64,000 nucleotides of DNA, taken from the NCBI RefSeq assembly GCF_017298635.1, contig NZ_CP071182.1, forward strand, positions 1,426,001-1,490,000. The letters run 5' to 3'. A model generated the notes under the pieces. The model was not told the origin of the DNA and did not search any database. It was given only the letters and a program-made list of their open reading frames with translations. The first letter of the stretch is position 1; each line of letters begins with the position of its first letter. Made by a program: the position numbers and the translations under genes. Origin of the DNA: Paenalicyclobacillus mengziensis (GTDB lineage: Bacteria > Bacillota > Bacilli > Alicyclobacillales > Alicyclobacillaceae). Shown here one piece after another: positions 1 through 9,473 of the stretch.

Positions 1-26
1 GGGTTGCCGCAATATGGTCTTTACTG

Positions 27-806
27 ATGCCAGGTCTTGGAGGTATGTGTAACCGTAAGCTGACATCTTCAGTTTTCGCCTTGGGGTGGTGGATTGCAAT
101 TGTCTATTTTTCGCATATGCTTCCCGCCACAGTATACACCTTGACGGGACGATTTCATCAGGCAACCACCATTCTCAATGTGGAGTGGATACTTTTTCTT
201 CCATCTATGTACGGTTTCGCTTTTTACAACGCCTACGTCTCCATGGTGGCACAAAATGAAGTGTTTGCCCAACAACAGTCCAAGTTTCTCAAAGCGATAT
301 ACCAACGGAGTTGTTTCCCATTTCAAGTAGAGGGGCAGAGTCAGGTGCGGATCGTTGCCACTTTTGAGCATTCGTTGATGCTGGAACAAGCCATTGTCCG
401 TATTCGAAGAAGGGGTGTTTCAAGAGACCGCATCTATGCGATTCCGCTGGCAAACACCAACGAATGTGACTTTGCACCTTTAGATTTCATTCACAGGTCA
501 GACGAGTCCTCTTTGCTCGATATTCCTGCTATTGTCGCTGCGTTGTTTTGTGTACTGGGTAGGATTTACGGATTCGTCCTGCAGGGCGGACCTGTCTTGT
601 GGGGGTTAATTGGATTCAGTGGCGGGCTGATACTGGGAGTTAGCATAAAAGTGACCGTGGCAAAGCGGATGGCGAGCAAGCGCAAGGAGCGGTCTAAAAC
701 AGAGGTCGTGTTGATGATCGATTGTGAAGAGGCGTTGGCAAGTCAGGTCGAGCAGATACTATGGCACCACCATGCGTTTGGAGTCACGAAAATTGGTTTG
801 GATTGA
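27..806 (+). CDS. Hypothetical membrane protein with two soluble alpha/beta segments
   Basis: I do not recognise the family. The 259-residue product opens with two hydrophobic segments (about residues 14-35 and 50-70). A soluble stretch follows with a beta-alpha-beta look (around RIVATFEHSLMLEQAI), then a glycine-rich hydrophobic hairpin (about 168-210). The C-terminal stretch (EVVLMIDCEEALASQ...) resembles the first soluble part, so the protein may be an internal duplication around the membrane segments. It probably sits in the cytoplasmic membrane. The start is uncertain: the first ATG has no clear ribosome site, and GGAGG lies too close to the ATG at 45. Confidence 0.65.
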   Translation: MPGLGGMCNRKLTSSVFALGWWIAIVYFSHMLPATVYTLTGRFHQATTILNVEWILFLPSMYGFAFYNAYVSMVAQNEVFAQQQSKFLKAIYQRSCFPFQVEGQSQVRIVATFEHSLMLEQAIVRIRRRGVSRDRIYAIPLANTNECDFAPLDFIHRSDESSLLDIPAIVAALFCVLGRIYGFVLQGGPVLWGLIGFSGGLILGVSIKVTVAKRMASKRKERSKTEVVLMIDCEEALASQVEQILWHHHAFGVTKIGLD

Positions 807-827
807 ATTTTGGGAGGAGACCGATTT

Positions 828-974
828 TTGAACGGATTCCCCTATCAACAGCACCGATTCCGAAGTATCAAAACCACGATTATGAAGCAAATCCCCGCGA
901 CCTTGCACCAGTCTCTTGTGACTCCGCCAATTTATGTAACGTCCGAACGCCCTCACGGCTACCAACCAGATTAA
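828..974 (+). CDS. Possible small protein downstream of the membrane gene
   Basis: A 48-codon reading frame starts at a TTG 21 bases after the preceding stop. GGGAGGAG lies about 8 bases upstream, which is the main support. The product is basic and proline/histidine-containing, with no transmembrane segment and no recognisable family. It could be a translationally coupled partner of the upstream membrane gene or a chance frame. Confidence 0.3.
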   Translation: MNGFPYQQHRFRSIKTTIMKQIPATLHQSLVTPPIYVTSERPHGYQPD

Positions 975-1435
975 GGGCGTTCAGAGTATCAGAGTGCACC
1001 TTTAGAATAGCAAAGAACCCGAATGACTGAAACTGCTCTCCAAAACTGACTTTGACTGGATTTATAAAGTTATCAAACCCCTACATATGAGCGACCCGAG
1101 TCTTAAACCCACCGCCAATGCAAGTGGATCCAACATCCGTTTTACTCGTATATTATAAAAATGGAACAAGATACGGACGCTGGTGGTGATGAAGTGGACG
1201 AAAGTTCGTCGGTTGTTCCCAAATCCATTCGTCGATATCGAGGAGGTTACTGTCAGTCATGGGAATTGGGTTCTGTGATGATCTCGACCGTGGGATTAAG
1301 GATCTTCGGTTGCACCTTTTCCAATGGGAGTAGAAAGGGTTAGACGCATGGTGTTTTGTCCGTACTGGAATCGCAACTCGACTCCATGTAGTGCCAGAGA
1401 CACTGTAGGGCAAGAAGCGAAAGAAGTGAACACAA
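975..1435. other. Intergenic region, nothing recognised
   Basis: I see no convincing gene here on either strand. Short frames exist but lack ribosome sites or protein-like composition. The segment presumably holds the promoter of the membrane gene that starts at 1436. Confidence 0.4.
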
Positions 1436-1900
1436 TTGGTGTTCTTGGTGGTATCCGTCATTCTTTTGAATGTGATAGCGTATCTCATGCCAAAGCGGCT
1501 CGCACCCCATGAAATGTGGACAACGGGGCTATTTACGTTGGTGTTGGATTATCTTGTAGATACCTATTTAGACCGTAAATACGACCTCTATGGGTATTTT
1601 ACGCATCAAATTGACTGGTTATCGCTCATTCCAATATTCGGCTTGTATCCTGCAGTGAGCCTCATGTTTCTAAATTTCTATCCGTATACCCAGAACGTTT
1701 GGTGCAAGAGCTTGTATATCGCAGGTTGGTCGGTGTTTAGCCTGCTGTTTGAATACGCATCCGTGCAATCAGGCTATTTTTATCACAACGGTTGGAAGCT
1801 ATGGTACTCGGCGCTATGTTACCCTGTTCTCCTTGGGATTCTCGTCGGGCATTTAATATTCATTCGTAAGTTAGAAACCCGCCGAAAAGCAAGTCAATGA
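1436..1900 (+). CDS. CBO0543-type integral membrane protein
   Basis: The 154-residue product is almost entirely hydrophobic, with about four to five transmembrane segments. It is clearly paralogous to the product at 5069-5524: both share the KRL...W.T.LF block, FLNFYP, and the C-terminal WKLWYSALCYP block. This pattern is typical of small Bacillales membrane proteins annotated as CBO0543 family, whose function is unknown. The start is read as TTG at 1436; a GTG follows directly and the ribosome site is weak, so the start could differ by a few codons. Confidence 0.75.
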   Translation: MVFLVVSVILLNVIAYLMPKRLAPHEMWTTGLFTLVLDYLVDTYLDRKYDLYGYFTHQIDWLSLIPIFGLYPAVSLMFLNFYPYTQNVWCKSLYIAGWSVFSLLFEYASVQSGYFYHNGWKLWYSALCYPVLLGILVGHLIFIRKLETRRKASQ

Positions 1901-2443
1901 GAGTACCAGATATCCCAGGATTCAGCTTTGTTAGAAACGAACATCCACGGGAGGGAGATAGCCCTCATGCGGACAAATCGATGCATTTGTGTAAGGGCGA
2001 TATTGGGGACACCCTGGTGCCACACCGCATCGGATCGTCAATCTTGTAGAGTCGGAGGCAACTACAGAAGAGGGGGAATTATCTGGCTTCAGCAATGCCA
2101 CTTTGGGAGGAGTCTGGGGGTGTTTCTTTGTGAAAAGTGTAAAAAATAATGAAAGTAATGAAAAACAACCCATATACACATAAAAAGTGATGAGAAGTAG
2201 TAAAAAGCCCACCACACCCCTCCCAATTTTGCAAAGGGCTCTTTGCTCCTCCCCCCTCGTGTTTTGCTGAAAAGCGGGCGAAGGTGTTTGGGATTCTCCG
2301 TGTTGACCAACTGTCAAGGTCCTTGCACGGATTTGGGTACAATCTATTTGTCCAAGTATCGACTCACACCAAAAATCTGAAGGTGCTGACTGGATTTTCA
2401 TAATAAAGCTGAAAACATCCAACCGTGAGTACCGAAAAGTGTA
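1901..2443. other. Intergenic region between convergent genes
   Basis: No convincing gene. The segment is AT-rich around 2140-2210 with repeated GTAATGAAA-like words, and frames on both strands have poor composition. I see no clear terminator for either flanking gene. Confidence 0.35.
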
Positions 2444-4213
2444 TCATCTATGGATACGAACAGGAACCCATCCCCGCACACTGTTGATAAGCCATATTCT
2501 CGTAACGTTTTCAATGTCCGACTTACGTAGAACCGCTTCCTCGATCAACCCTTGGGCAAGGAGATCTGCCCGAAAAGTCCCAGCCAGTAATCCGCACTCG
2601 CGAGGGGGCGTAACTTTGCGTTCTTCGATCTCAAATACTGCGTTTCCATTGGTAAACTCCGTAAGTTGCCCATCCTCATTCCACAGCAACACATCAAAGG
2701 CGGTGGGATGGTCGTTTTGATGTTGTGTGTATATCTCTCGATAGGTCGTCTTGTGATAGAGAAACTTATCAGCCTTCACAACTGGTGTATGAGCGAGTGC
2801 CACCGTCTGGATGATGTTCGGAAGTTCGTGTAGAGGGGTGCTTTCGACTTGGATTTTCCCTTTTTGCGAAACCAGTAGACGAACTCGGCGACGCATCCCC
2901 ACGAATTGACTCGCATGCTTATTCAAGTTATCGGCGACCAGATCAACATCCAACGGGATGCCAAAAAATTGGGCAGACGAGGATAAACGATGTAGATGTC
3001 GAGGCAATAATGCGTATTCTCCGTTCTCCAATTTTAACGTTTCCAGTAATTCAAAAGGTGCATTGGATGTTTTTAAGAACGCGGCTTTTGTGAATGCTTC
3101 CGCATACTCTCCATCCGTCGTGGAGTCCCACGTTATACCCCCACCGACCCCATATTCGGCGATTCCTGTTTCATCGTCAATAAGGATAGAACGAATGGCA
3201 ACATTAAAAACAGCCTCGCCATTTGGCTCGACGAATCCGATGGTTCCACAGTAAATCTCTCTCGGGTGTTGTTCCAATTCAGAGATGAGACCCATCGTAC
3301 TGATTTTTGGTGCCCCTGTTATGGAGCCAGACGGAAATAGTGCGCGAAGCACGTCAACAAATGTCGTGTTCTCCTGTACTGTCGCGGTGACAGTTGAGGT
3401 CATTTGATGTACGGTCGGATACGACTCAATATCAAATAACCGTGGAACTTGTACAGACAGGACGCCAGGGATCTTAGACAGGTCATTACGAAGCAAATCC
3501 ACGATCATGACATTTTCTGCCTGATTTTTGGATGAAGTAGAGAGCCAGGAAATGAGTGCCTGATCCTCCTCCCGCCATCGCCCACGCTGGATCGTTCCCT
3601 TCATGGGACGAGTGATGATGGTCTTACCATCGCTCCTGAAAAATAGCTCGGGAGACAAAGATAGAATGCGGAAACGACCCGTATTTAAATAGGCGGAATA
3701 GTCGGTGTGCTGGCTATTTCTGAGGCTGTGATAATAGGCTAAATCGTCCCCTTCAAATTGGGAACGGAGCCGCAATGTATAATTGACCTGGTACGTATCT
3801 CCACGAGCGATTGCCTCTTTGATTTGCTGAATGTTTTCGATGTAAGTATCTTGACTGGTGTCGGATTCCCAGGGTGCAATTGTAAAGGGGTACCCCTCAA
3901 ATTCTTCGACGCCGCTATCAGCCTTTAAAAATATTCCAAACCAAAGTAACGGAATTTTATGATTTTGGGCAACACAGTAGGCAGGATCAAAGGCAGGCGA
4001 AGCTTCATAAGAAATATATCCTGCGGCATAATATCCTTGCTTCACCATCTTGTCAATTGCATTCAGTGCAGGTTCAACTTCAGCAACCGAATTTGCCGAA
4101 ATCATCTTGACAGGTTCACGAAAGATCCTTCGTTCACACTCGCCGTTTTTATCGGCAAAGTCAAAAATAAGCAATGTCGAAGAATTACCTTGACTCATGT
4201 TCGTAGATTCCAC
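2444..4213 (-). CDS. pabB: Fused aminodeoxychorismate synthase component I / aminodeoxychorismate lyase (PabB-PabC)
   Basis: The 589-residue product joins two p-aminobenzoate (folate) enzymes. Residues about 90-370 are a chorismate-binding domain with the signatures RPMKGTIQRG and GSITGAPK. They convert chorismate to aminodeoxychorismate with ammonia from a PabA partner not seen here. Residues about 385-580 are a class IV aminotransferase-like lyase domain. It contains LLPRHLHRL and the HKTTYREIY motif, whose lysine is the expected pyridoxal-phosphate attachment, and it releases pyruvate to give p-aminobenzoate. The annotated frame begins at GTG 4213. An ATG at 4198, preceded by GAGGTGG at good spacing, may be the true start. 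Fusions of this kind are common in bacteria. Confidence 0.93.
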   Translation of the reverse strand: MESTNMSQGNSSTLLIFDFADKNGECERRIFREPVKMISANSVAEVEPALNAIDKMVKQGYYAAGYISYEASPAFDPAYCVAQNHKIPLLWFGIFLKADSGVEEFEGYPFTIAPWESDTSQDTYIENIQQIKEAIARGDTYQVNYTLRLRSQFEGDDLAYYHSLRNSQHTDYSAYLNTGRFRILSLSPELFFRSDGKTIITRPMKGTIQRGRWREEDQALISWLSTSSKNQAENVMIVDLLRNDLSKIPGVLSVQVPRLFDIESYPTVHQMTSTVTATVQENTTFVDVLRALFPSGSITGAPKISTMGLISELEQHPREIYCGTIGFVEPNGEAVFNVAIRSILIDDETGIAEYGVGGGITWDSTTDGEYAEAFTKAAFLKTSNAPFELLETLKLENGEYALLPRHLHRLSSSAQFFGIPLDVDLVADNLNKHASQFVGMRRRVRLLVSQKGKIQVESTPLHELPNIIQTVALAHTPVVKADKFLYHKTTYREIYTQHQNDHPTAFDVLLWNEDGQLTEFTNGNAVFEIEERKVTPPRECGLLAGTFRADLLAQGLIEEAVLRKSDIENVTRIWLINSVRGWVPVRIHR

Positions 4214-4350
4214 CTCATCGTTACACGTTCATATGGTTGTTTGATACGGTACATTGTAACACGTACACGCTTTAGTGCAGGACTGTACCCGAGAATTCTA
4301 TTTCACCATCATGCCTTCGATACCCCCAATACTCTAACGGTCAATGGCAG

Positions 4351-4608
4351 TCACGTACATCCTGCTTCGATAGTCGACCGAAGTTTTATTTTGACGGACA
4401 AAAGCAGTTCCTGACGGTCGATGTATTCAAACTGTTTGTAGATTTCTTGACTCTTCTTATGAAACTGATGAATTCGCTCGGTAAGTTCATCATAGGGAAT
4501 CTGAGGATAACGGATGCGGTATGATCCGCTTGTAGTCGGGTTGTTTTCCGTGGTTGCGGCATGGAACTGGGGAGATTGGCGACACTGGCATGCCCATCTA
4601 CCCACCAT
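4351..4608 (-). CDS. Weak small ORF, possible decayed gene
   Basis: The 85-codon frame has a protein-like C-terminal half (charged, with YDELTERIHQFHKKSQEIYKQ). It has no recognised family and overlaps the start of the opposite-strand pseudogene. I saw no clear ribosome site. It may be a remnant or chance. Confidence 0.2.
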   Translation of the reverse strand: MVGRWACQCRQSPQFHAATTENNPTTSGSYRIRYPQIPYDELTERIHQFHKKSQEIYKQFEYIDRQELLLSVKIKLRSTIEAGCT

Positions 4609-5023
4609 TCAATTTTTATTGGCTGTGATATGCTCTACAATCTCCTGACTTGGGATTACTCATTGTGGGTGTACCCTCATCCACCCAATTTCTTGCCGAA
4701 CTATTTAGCGACCAGTATTTTTATCATGTTCGTCGTCTACGTGAGTAGCATGTCGCTTTACCCATACCATTATCGCGCCAAGGGCTGAAGTGTAAAAACC
4801 CGTTATTTTTTGCTCTGGGCAGGAATCTGGGGAGCCTGTGAGTTGGGAATGATTACCCTTTGAAATTGTGTATATCAGCATGGGTGGACGCATGCGTGGT
4901 CACTGTTTTGTGGTGGTGATGCTCTTGATACTTCGCCCCACCACCTGAACCCCTCATGGGCATATTGTTTGTCTATCCCGATTACCCTGTTTTTTCTATG
5001 GTGGTTTTATGTTCCTGTGTGAT
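4561..5023 (+). pseudogene. Decayed CBO0543-like membrane protein with two in-frame TGA stops
   Basis: One reading frame runs from 4561 to the TGA at 5021-5023. It encodes a continuous small membrane protein (LLTWDYSLWVYPHPPN..., then YFLLWAGIWGACELGMI..., then GWTHAWSLF... and ITLFFLWWFYVPV). It is interrupted by TGA codons at 4786 and 4861, with no shift of frame. Hydrophobic segments continue past both stops. The layout resembles the small membrane proteins on either side, so this is probably a third member of a local family that lost function by nonsense mutation. The true start may lie slightly upstream of 4561. Confidence 0.6.
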
Positions 5024-5068
5024 GGGAACCTTTAAGAACAGATGCACGAACGTGGGATGAGGTGAGAG

Positions 5069-5524
5069 GTGGCAGGGAGCATGATCTTCTTGATTGTGTC
5101 CGTGGTCGTGTTGAACGTCGCGGCACTGATGATGTCAAAACGACTGACAGCTTGGGAAATCTGGACAACCAGCCTATTTGCGCTCGTCTGTGAACTTGTG
5201 GTGAACATTGTACTCGACTTAAAGTTCGACTTATATGGATATTTCGAGAAAGGCGTTCAGGGCGGGTCTTTCATTGCAATTTTCGGGCTGTACCCATCCG
5301 CGAATACGATTTTTTTGAACTTCTATCCGTTTGGAAGACCCAAATGGCAAAAAGTCTTATACATTCTTGGGTGGTCTGGGTTTTGCTTCATTTTTGAATA
5401 CGCCTCCTTGAAATTGGGCTATTTTTACTATCATGGATGGAAATTGTGGTACTCAGCACTGTGTTATCCTCCATTACTGTGGTTGATGGTCTTGAATCTC
5501 CAGTTGATTCGTAGATTACGTTGA
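5069..5524 (+). CDS. CBO0543-type integral membrane protein, paralog of 1436-1900
   Basis: The 151-residue product has about four to five transmembrane helices. It shares WEIWTTSLFALV, FDLYGYF, LFLNFYPF-like and HGWKLWYSALCYP blocks with the gene at 1436. The start is GTG 5069 with a GATGAGG ribosome site; ATG 5081 is an alternative. Function is unknown for the family. Finding two intact copies and one decayed copy within 4 kb points to local duplication. Confidence 0.75.
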   Translation: MAGSMIFLIVSVVVLNVAALMMSKRLTAWEIWTTSLFALVCELVVNIVLDLKFDLYGYFEKGVQGGSFIAIFGLYPSANTIFLNFYPFGRPKWQKVLYILGWSGFCFIFEYASLKLGYFYYHGWKLWYSALCYPPLLWLMVLNLQLIRRLR

Positions 5525-5739
5525 ACTGGGGCTTATGTGATCCAGGGGTACAAAATCACTGGGGTGTCCCAGAAAATGCTTTGGAGCACATGTGGCGGAT
5601 AGGGAGAGGGTAGGCATCTCCATGAGGTCGTGCCTTGGGAACAATGAAGTGTCCGTTTGAGCTCAGAAGGAAAATAATAGGTACTTGGCGAACTTCATAT
5701 ATGACATAGAGACCACCTAAACAGTGATAGTATCATGCG

Positions 5740-6003
5740 GTGAAAGGGGGCGGGGAATTGGCTGGGATGACTCGACGGGTCGATGAATTGGGAAGAATCG
5801 TCATTCCAATTGAAATTCGTGAGACGTTCGATATCAAAACTAAAGATCCTCTGGAAATTTTCACAGACGAGGATCAGATTATCTTGAAGAAGTACGAACC
5901 TGGATGCGTCCTCTGTGGCGAAGTGGCTGAACACTATGTCCAGTTTCACGGTAAACGGATTTGCGGTGATTGTCTAAAAGGCATCGGTGAAGTAAAGAGT
6001 TAA
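5740..6003 (+). CDS. AbrB/SpoVT-like transcription regulator with C-terminal zinc ribbon
   Basis: Residues about 10-50 carry the swapped-hairpin AbrB DNA-binding signature (RRVDELGRIVIPIEIRETFDI). The tail has a CxxC...CxxC pattern (CVLCG and CGDCL) typical of AbrB-like regulators with an added zinc ribbon. These act as dimeric transition-state or sporulation regulators; targets cannot be read from sequence. The frame opens at GTG 5740. ATG 5767 is an equally plausible start, giving a 78-residue protein preceded by a GGGGCGGGG run. A good terminator follows, so it is probably a single-gene unit. Confidence 0.85.
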   Translation: MKGGGELAGMTRRVDELGRIVIPIEIRETFDIKTKDPLEIFTDEDQIILKKYEPGCVLCGEVAEHYVQFHGKRICGDCLKGIGEVKS

Positions 6004-6034
6004 GCGTGAGCCAAGTTTCGAGGTAAAGAGACAA

Positions 6035-6072
6035 GAGCCATGGGTCGGGGAGTTAGATCCATGGCTCGTTTT
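6035..6072 (+). terminator. Rho-independent terminator after the AbrB-like gene
   Basis: A perfect 9-bp stem (GAGCCATGG / CCATGGCTC) is followed by GTTTT, 32 bases after the stop codon of the AbrB-like gene. Confidence 0.8.
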
Positions 6073-6545
6073 GATGGTTGCGGACACGTAAACGATACGT
6101 GCCATGAATCATACCGCTATAGGAGGGTTGGACGCTTGGTCGCTGGACATCGGAAGCGTCGTGAATGAGGGTTGGCGTAAACCCCGTCTGCAGGGACTAA
6201 GCAAACATCGTTTCTTGAATGGGATTCGAAGACGTAAACAGCATAGAGCCTTCTGCAACATTTGTGCTACAGGGCTGTTTAGTGATGGCATAGGTCTTCG
6301 GATAGCTATTTGGATGCATGACGAGACGTCTGTACAGAGAGAGTGTATCAACAGCAACTTTACGAGATGTGAGGGTGCATACATAGCTGAATCCGTCTCC
6401 AATTTATGTAGATAAGCAACAATGGATGAAAGACAGTTCTCATAGCGCAATCACTTCCCTCGATTCCTCCACGTTTTTGAATGGATGGCGTTTTTTTTGT
6501 GTGTTTTATGGTGAATGACAGCTCATTGTCACCTCTTTTGTCGAA
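6073..6545. other. Intergenic region, nothing convincing
   Basis: Two overlapping frames of about 100 codons occur on opposite strands (6104-6415 and 6109-6450). Neither has a ribosome site or recognisable content, and I treat both as chance. Confidence 0.35.
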
Positions 6546-6574
6546 TTGCGTTATGAGCATAGCACGGATATAGC
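6546..6574 (+). promoter_or_regulatory. Probable promoter of the histidine kinase gene
   Basis: TTGCGT at 6546-6551 and TATAGC at 6569-6574 are separated by 17 bases, a plausible sigma-A promoter about 100 bases before the kinase start. Confidence 0.4.
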
Positions 6575-6675
6575 AATTGGTAAAAATACCTTTACAATAG
6601 ATGTCGAAAGATATTCAGCCAACGGAAAACCAGCCCGTGTTACGCATGCGTGAATTCTTCAAAGGAGGGGTCGGA

Positions 6676-8019
6676 TTGGGAGAGCAAACAAAACAAATTG
6701 CGTTGACGCAACAGCTTAATGTTGCCAATGCCGCGCATATCTTGTACCTGTACACCGATGAAAATGCCTACATAGATAATGCGGCTTCCTTTATTCAGGC
6801 AGGAATCAGCCAACACCAGCGCATCATTTTTATCGATTCCCAGGAGCATTGGGTACACGTACAAGCGCGGATGGAAGATTTGGCTTTCCATACGCGCCAA
6901 GACGTGATGTATGTGGACAACAACGAATTCTATCGGTGCTATGAAGATTTCCACTTGGAACGGGTTCTTCAAAATCTCAAGGATGTCGTTGACCCGTTCG
7001 TGCAAGAAGGAGTCAGTGTCCGTTTGTGGGGACTCGTGGAATACAGGGATGCCCCAGACATCATCACGAAGTTACATACTTATGAGTGCAACTGTGACAT
7101 TACCATCAGCGAACTGGGCTACCTGACAGTCTGTGCCTATAACGCTCACAAACTCCCTGCATCCGTTGCATTCGAAATGATGAAAACGCATGAGTATGTC
7201 ATGACGGACAACACATTGTTTCGTTCCCCATTGTATACTCAGCTATGTGATCCGTCGAATGATTCGTTTCCGTCGCTGACGGAGCAGGTTCGTATGGAAT
7301 CAGAAATGGATCTGTACCGACAAAAGCTCGACTTTGTACACGTCGTATCTCATGAGGTACGAAATCCGTTGACCATTGTGCAAGCCTATGCGTCAATCCT
7401 GAGTCAAATGGAAGACAATGAGGAGAAACGGTCAAAGCTAAAAGCCATTCTCGATTACTGCAAAATCATCGATTATGAAATCTCTCATATTCTCGAAACG
7501 GAGCAGATGTTGGTCACGGAATCCATTTGGAAAAAGAGTCTTGTTATGCCGCGAACCGCCTTTGATACAGTGCTGAATATCATGGAAACAAAGGCAAGAA
7601 CGCAAAATATTCATTTGGTGGTCGAGAATAGCCTGTCCCCAGAGGAGACGTGCATTTGTAACCTGATGAGCCTGCGGCTCATTTTTTCTAACCTCATTGG
7701 CAATGCCATTAAATACAGCCACGAGGGATCCACGGTGATGGTAAAATGTCACATCGTCGAAGGCTTTTTGAGGTTCATCGTGCAAGACCACGGAATTGGA
7801 ATGACACAAGAACAGTTATCAAGACTGTTTCGCAAGTATGAAAAGCAGAATGACGAACGAAGCGGACAAGGCATCGGACTGTTCATGGTGAAAATCTTGG
7901 TCGATGACCTTGGTGGGAGTATTCAAGTGGAAAGCCGATTCAACGAAGGAACGCGGGTTGAGGTCAGCTTACCCATGAATTCGGTGGAGAGAGTGGTGGG
8001 GACGGAAGTGGGCAGATAG
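6676..8019 (+). CDS. MEDS-domain sensor histidine kinase
   Basis: The N-terminal part (HILYLYTDENAYIDNAASF... FIDSQEHW) matches MEDS domains, RecA-like folds proposed to sense small molecules. A HisKA helix follows with the phospho-acceptor histidine in FVHVVSHEVRNPL. The HATPase domain has LIGNAIKYS (N box), QDHGIGM (G1) and GQGIGLFMVK (G2). There is no membrane segment, so it is a cytoplasmic kinase. The frame is open from ATG 6601, but AAAGGAGGGG at 6661-6670 lies 5 bases before TTG 6676, and the 6601 ATG has no ribosome site; I chose TTG. No response regulator gene is adjacent, so this is an orphan kinase. B. subtilis relatives feed phosphorelays, but that is inference. Confidence 0.88.
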   Translation: MGEQTKQIALTQQLNVANAAHILYLYTDENAYIDNAASFIQAGISQHQRIIFIDSQEHWVHVQARMEDLAFHTRQDVMYVDNNEFYRCYEDFHLERVLQNLKDVVDPFVQEGVSVRLWGLVEYRDAPDIITKLHTYECNCDITISELGYLTVCAYNAHKLPASVAFEMMKTHEYVMTDNTLFRSPLYTQLCDPSNDSFPSLTEQVRMESEMDLYRQKLDFVHVVSHEVRNPLTIVQAYASILSQMEDNEEKRSKLKAILDYCKIIDYEISHILETEQMLVTESIWKKSLVMPRTAFDTVLNIMETKARTQNIHLVVENSLSPEETCICNLMSLRLIFSNLIGNAIKYSHEGSTVMVKCHIVEGFLRFIVQDHGIGMTQEQLSRLFRKYEKQNDERSGQGIGLFMVKILVDDLGGSIQVESRFNEGTRVEVSLPMNSVERVVGTEVGR

Positions 8020-8307
8020 GGACGTGGCATAGAGAAGAAGTCGGAAGAATCCGATCATTGGTTGGCTTTTCCCGCCACTGTCTCCGCGATAACTATCGAT
8101 GACATTTGATGCCATATGCTGAGTCACCCATGCATGAAAAATACATACGAACCCGATGACACAATCCGTAAGCTTCAAAGAGTTTATGTTACACTGCCGT
8201 TGAAAAGTGTTTAGAATGAAACTGTATTGATGTATAGCGAATGAATTGTTGTGCTGATTTTACGTTGTACACAAGGAAAATCATCATTTGTTCAGGGAGT
8301 GACGTGA
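8020..8307. other. Intergenic region before the DUF262 gene
   Basis: No gene seen. It contains the upstream region of the DUF262 gene, with a ribosome site (CAGGGAGTGA) just before ATG 8308. Confidence 0.35.
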
Positions 8308-9342
8308 ATGAAAGCTTCAAAAGTAAAATACAAGATTGAACAACTACAAAAAATGTACAAGAAGAGTAAGATTTCCTTCGATTTGTCGATTCAACGGAAG
8401 AAAAACATTTGGGACACAAAACGCCAATCGATGTTCATTCATTCTGTATTGGCAGGTTATCCGATCCCAAATTTATTCGCCACCAGAGAGGAAACCGTAT
8501 TCTACCTTTTGGATGGAAAACAACGACTGTCCAGCATCTTTGCTTACGTTGACGGTGAATATGCCTTGGCGGGAACTCCAAAAGTGGATGATACCGAGGT
8601 CGCGGGACTGACTTTCTCGCAGTTGTTGGAGGAGTTCCAACAGAGAATCCTTGGATACGTGTTTGAAATCGATGTCGTGGAGGAAATCAGCCAATCGGAG
8701 ATGGAAGACATCTTTTGTCGTCTGAACAATGGTGTACCCCTTCGACCCATTGAGACGACCAGGGCGTTGTTGGGAAAGAAGGCTCTGGAGTTCGTGGAGA
8801 GAATGGCGAAGACTCCCTTCTTTGTGGAAAAGGTAAATCTCTCAACACCTGCACGAAACCACTTCGTTGACCAAGAGTTGGTGTTACAGATTCTCGCATT
8901 GGTTCATAACCCTGAGACGGGCTTTAGTAAAAAAGAAATGACAACATTTGTGGAGACATTACGAGATGATGAGAATCGGGATCGATTCAAATCCAAGTTG
9001 GATAACGCCTGCTTTTATCTAAACGAAGCCTTTCCGAGCAAGGAAAAACTCCTAAGAAAAGTGCATATTCCGATGCTCTTTAAACTCACACTTGACCTTC
9101 AACACAAGGGGATCGAAATCCCTGCCGAGGTATTTGGAGCATGGGTGAGAGGTTTTTTGGAGGCTCCACCTGAAGCCTATGTCGAAGCCCATAGTTCGGG
9201 GAGTGCAAAACGGGAGAATGTTCAGAAGCGGTTGAGTCTCATGATCCAGGCATTCGAAGAGCATTTTCAAATGAAACTTCCTGATGGAACTTTGAAGGCA
9301 GAGAATGAGGTAGCGGCGACCGTGGAAACGATTCAAGAGTAG
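8308..9342 (+). CDS. DUF262 (ParB/sulfiredoxin-like) domain protein, stand-alone
   Basis: The 344-residue protein starts with a DUF262-type region: SFDLSIQRKKNIWDTKRQSMFIHSVL, then FYLLDGKQRLSSIFAYVDG. The DGKQR element corresponds to the conserved DGQQR signature of GmrS-like and related proteins, linked to nucleotide binding or hydrolysis. The IFCRLNNGVPLRPIE segment is also typical. The C-terminal half is helical and lacks the His-Me-finger (DUF1524) nuclease domain of full GmrSD enzymes. Members occur in phage defence and in uncharacterised loci. The gene is alone here, so a defence role is only a possibility. Confidence 0.8.
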   Translation: MKASKVKYKIEQLQKMYKKSKISFDLSIQRKKNIWDTKRQSMFIHSVLAGYPIPNLFATREETVFYLLDGKQRLSSIFAYVDGEYALAGTPKVDDTEVAGLTFSQLLEEFQQRILGYVFEIDVVEEISQSEMEDIFCRLNNGVPLRPIETTRALLGKKALEFVERMAKTPFFVEKVNLSTPARNHFVDQELVLQILALVHNPETGFSKKEMTTFVETLRDDENRDRFKSKLDNACFYLNEAFPSKEKLLRKVHIPMLFKLTLDLQHKGIEIPAEVFGAWVRGFLEAPPEAYVEAHSSGSAKRENVQKRLSLMIQAFEEHFQMKLPDGTLKAENEVAATVETIQE

Positions 9343-9437
9343 GTCATCATGAGTGAAAAAACAAACCATTGTCGGGATTATTTGACGAGAGCAGGATCAA
9401 TTCCTGCTCCCTCTCCGCTATGAACTTTTTAAATCCG

Positions 9438-9466
9438 TTGCCATTCAGAATTTTTAATAGTATATT
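9438..9466 (+). promoter_or_regulatory. Promoter of the riboswitch-controlled GGDEF gene
   Basis: TTGCCA (9438-9443) and TATATT (9461-9466) are spaced by exactly 17 bases and lie just upstream of the riboswitch. Confidence 0.7.
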
Positions 9467-9473
9467 CTGGAAT

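Noticed and set aside
761-1030. 89-codon plus-strand frame overlapping the end of the first membrane gene
   Set aside because: It overlaps the C-terminal codons of the better-supported gene, has no ribosome site and no protein-like content.
6104-6450. Two opposite 100-codon frames after the AbrB-like terminator
   Set aside because: Neither has a ribosome site, known motif or convincing composition.
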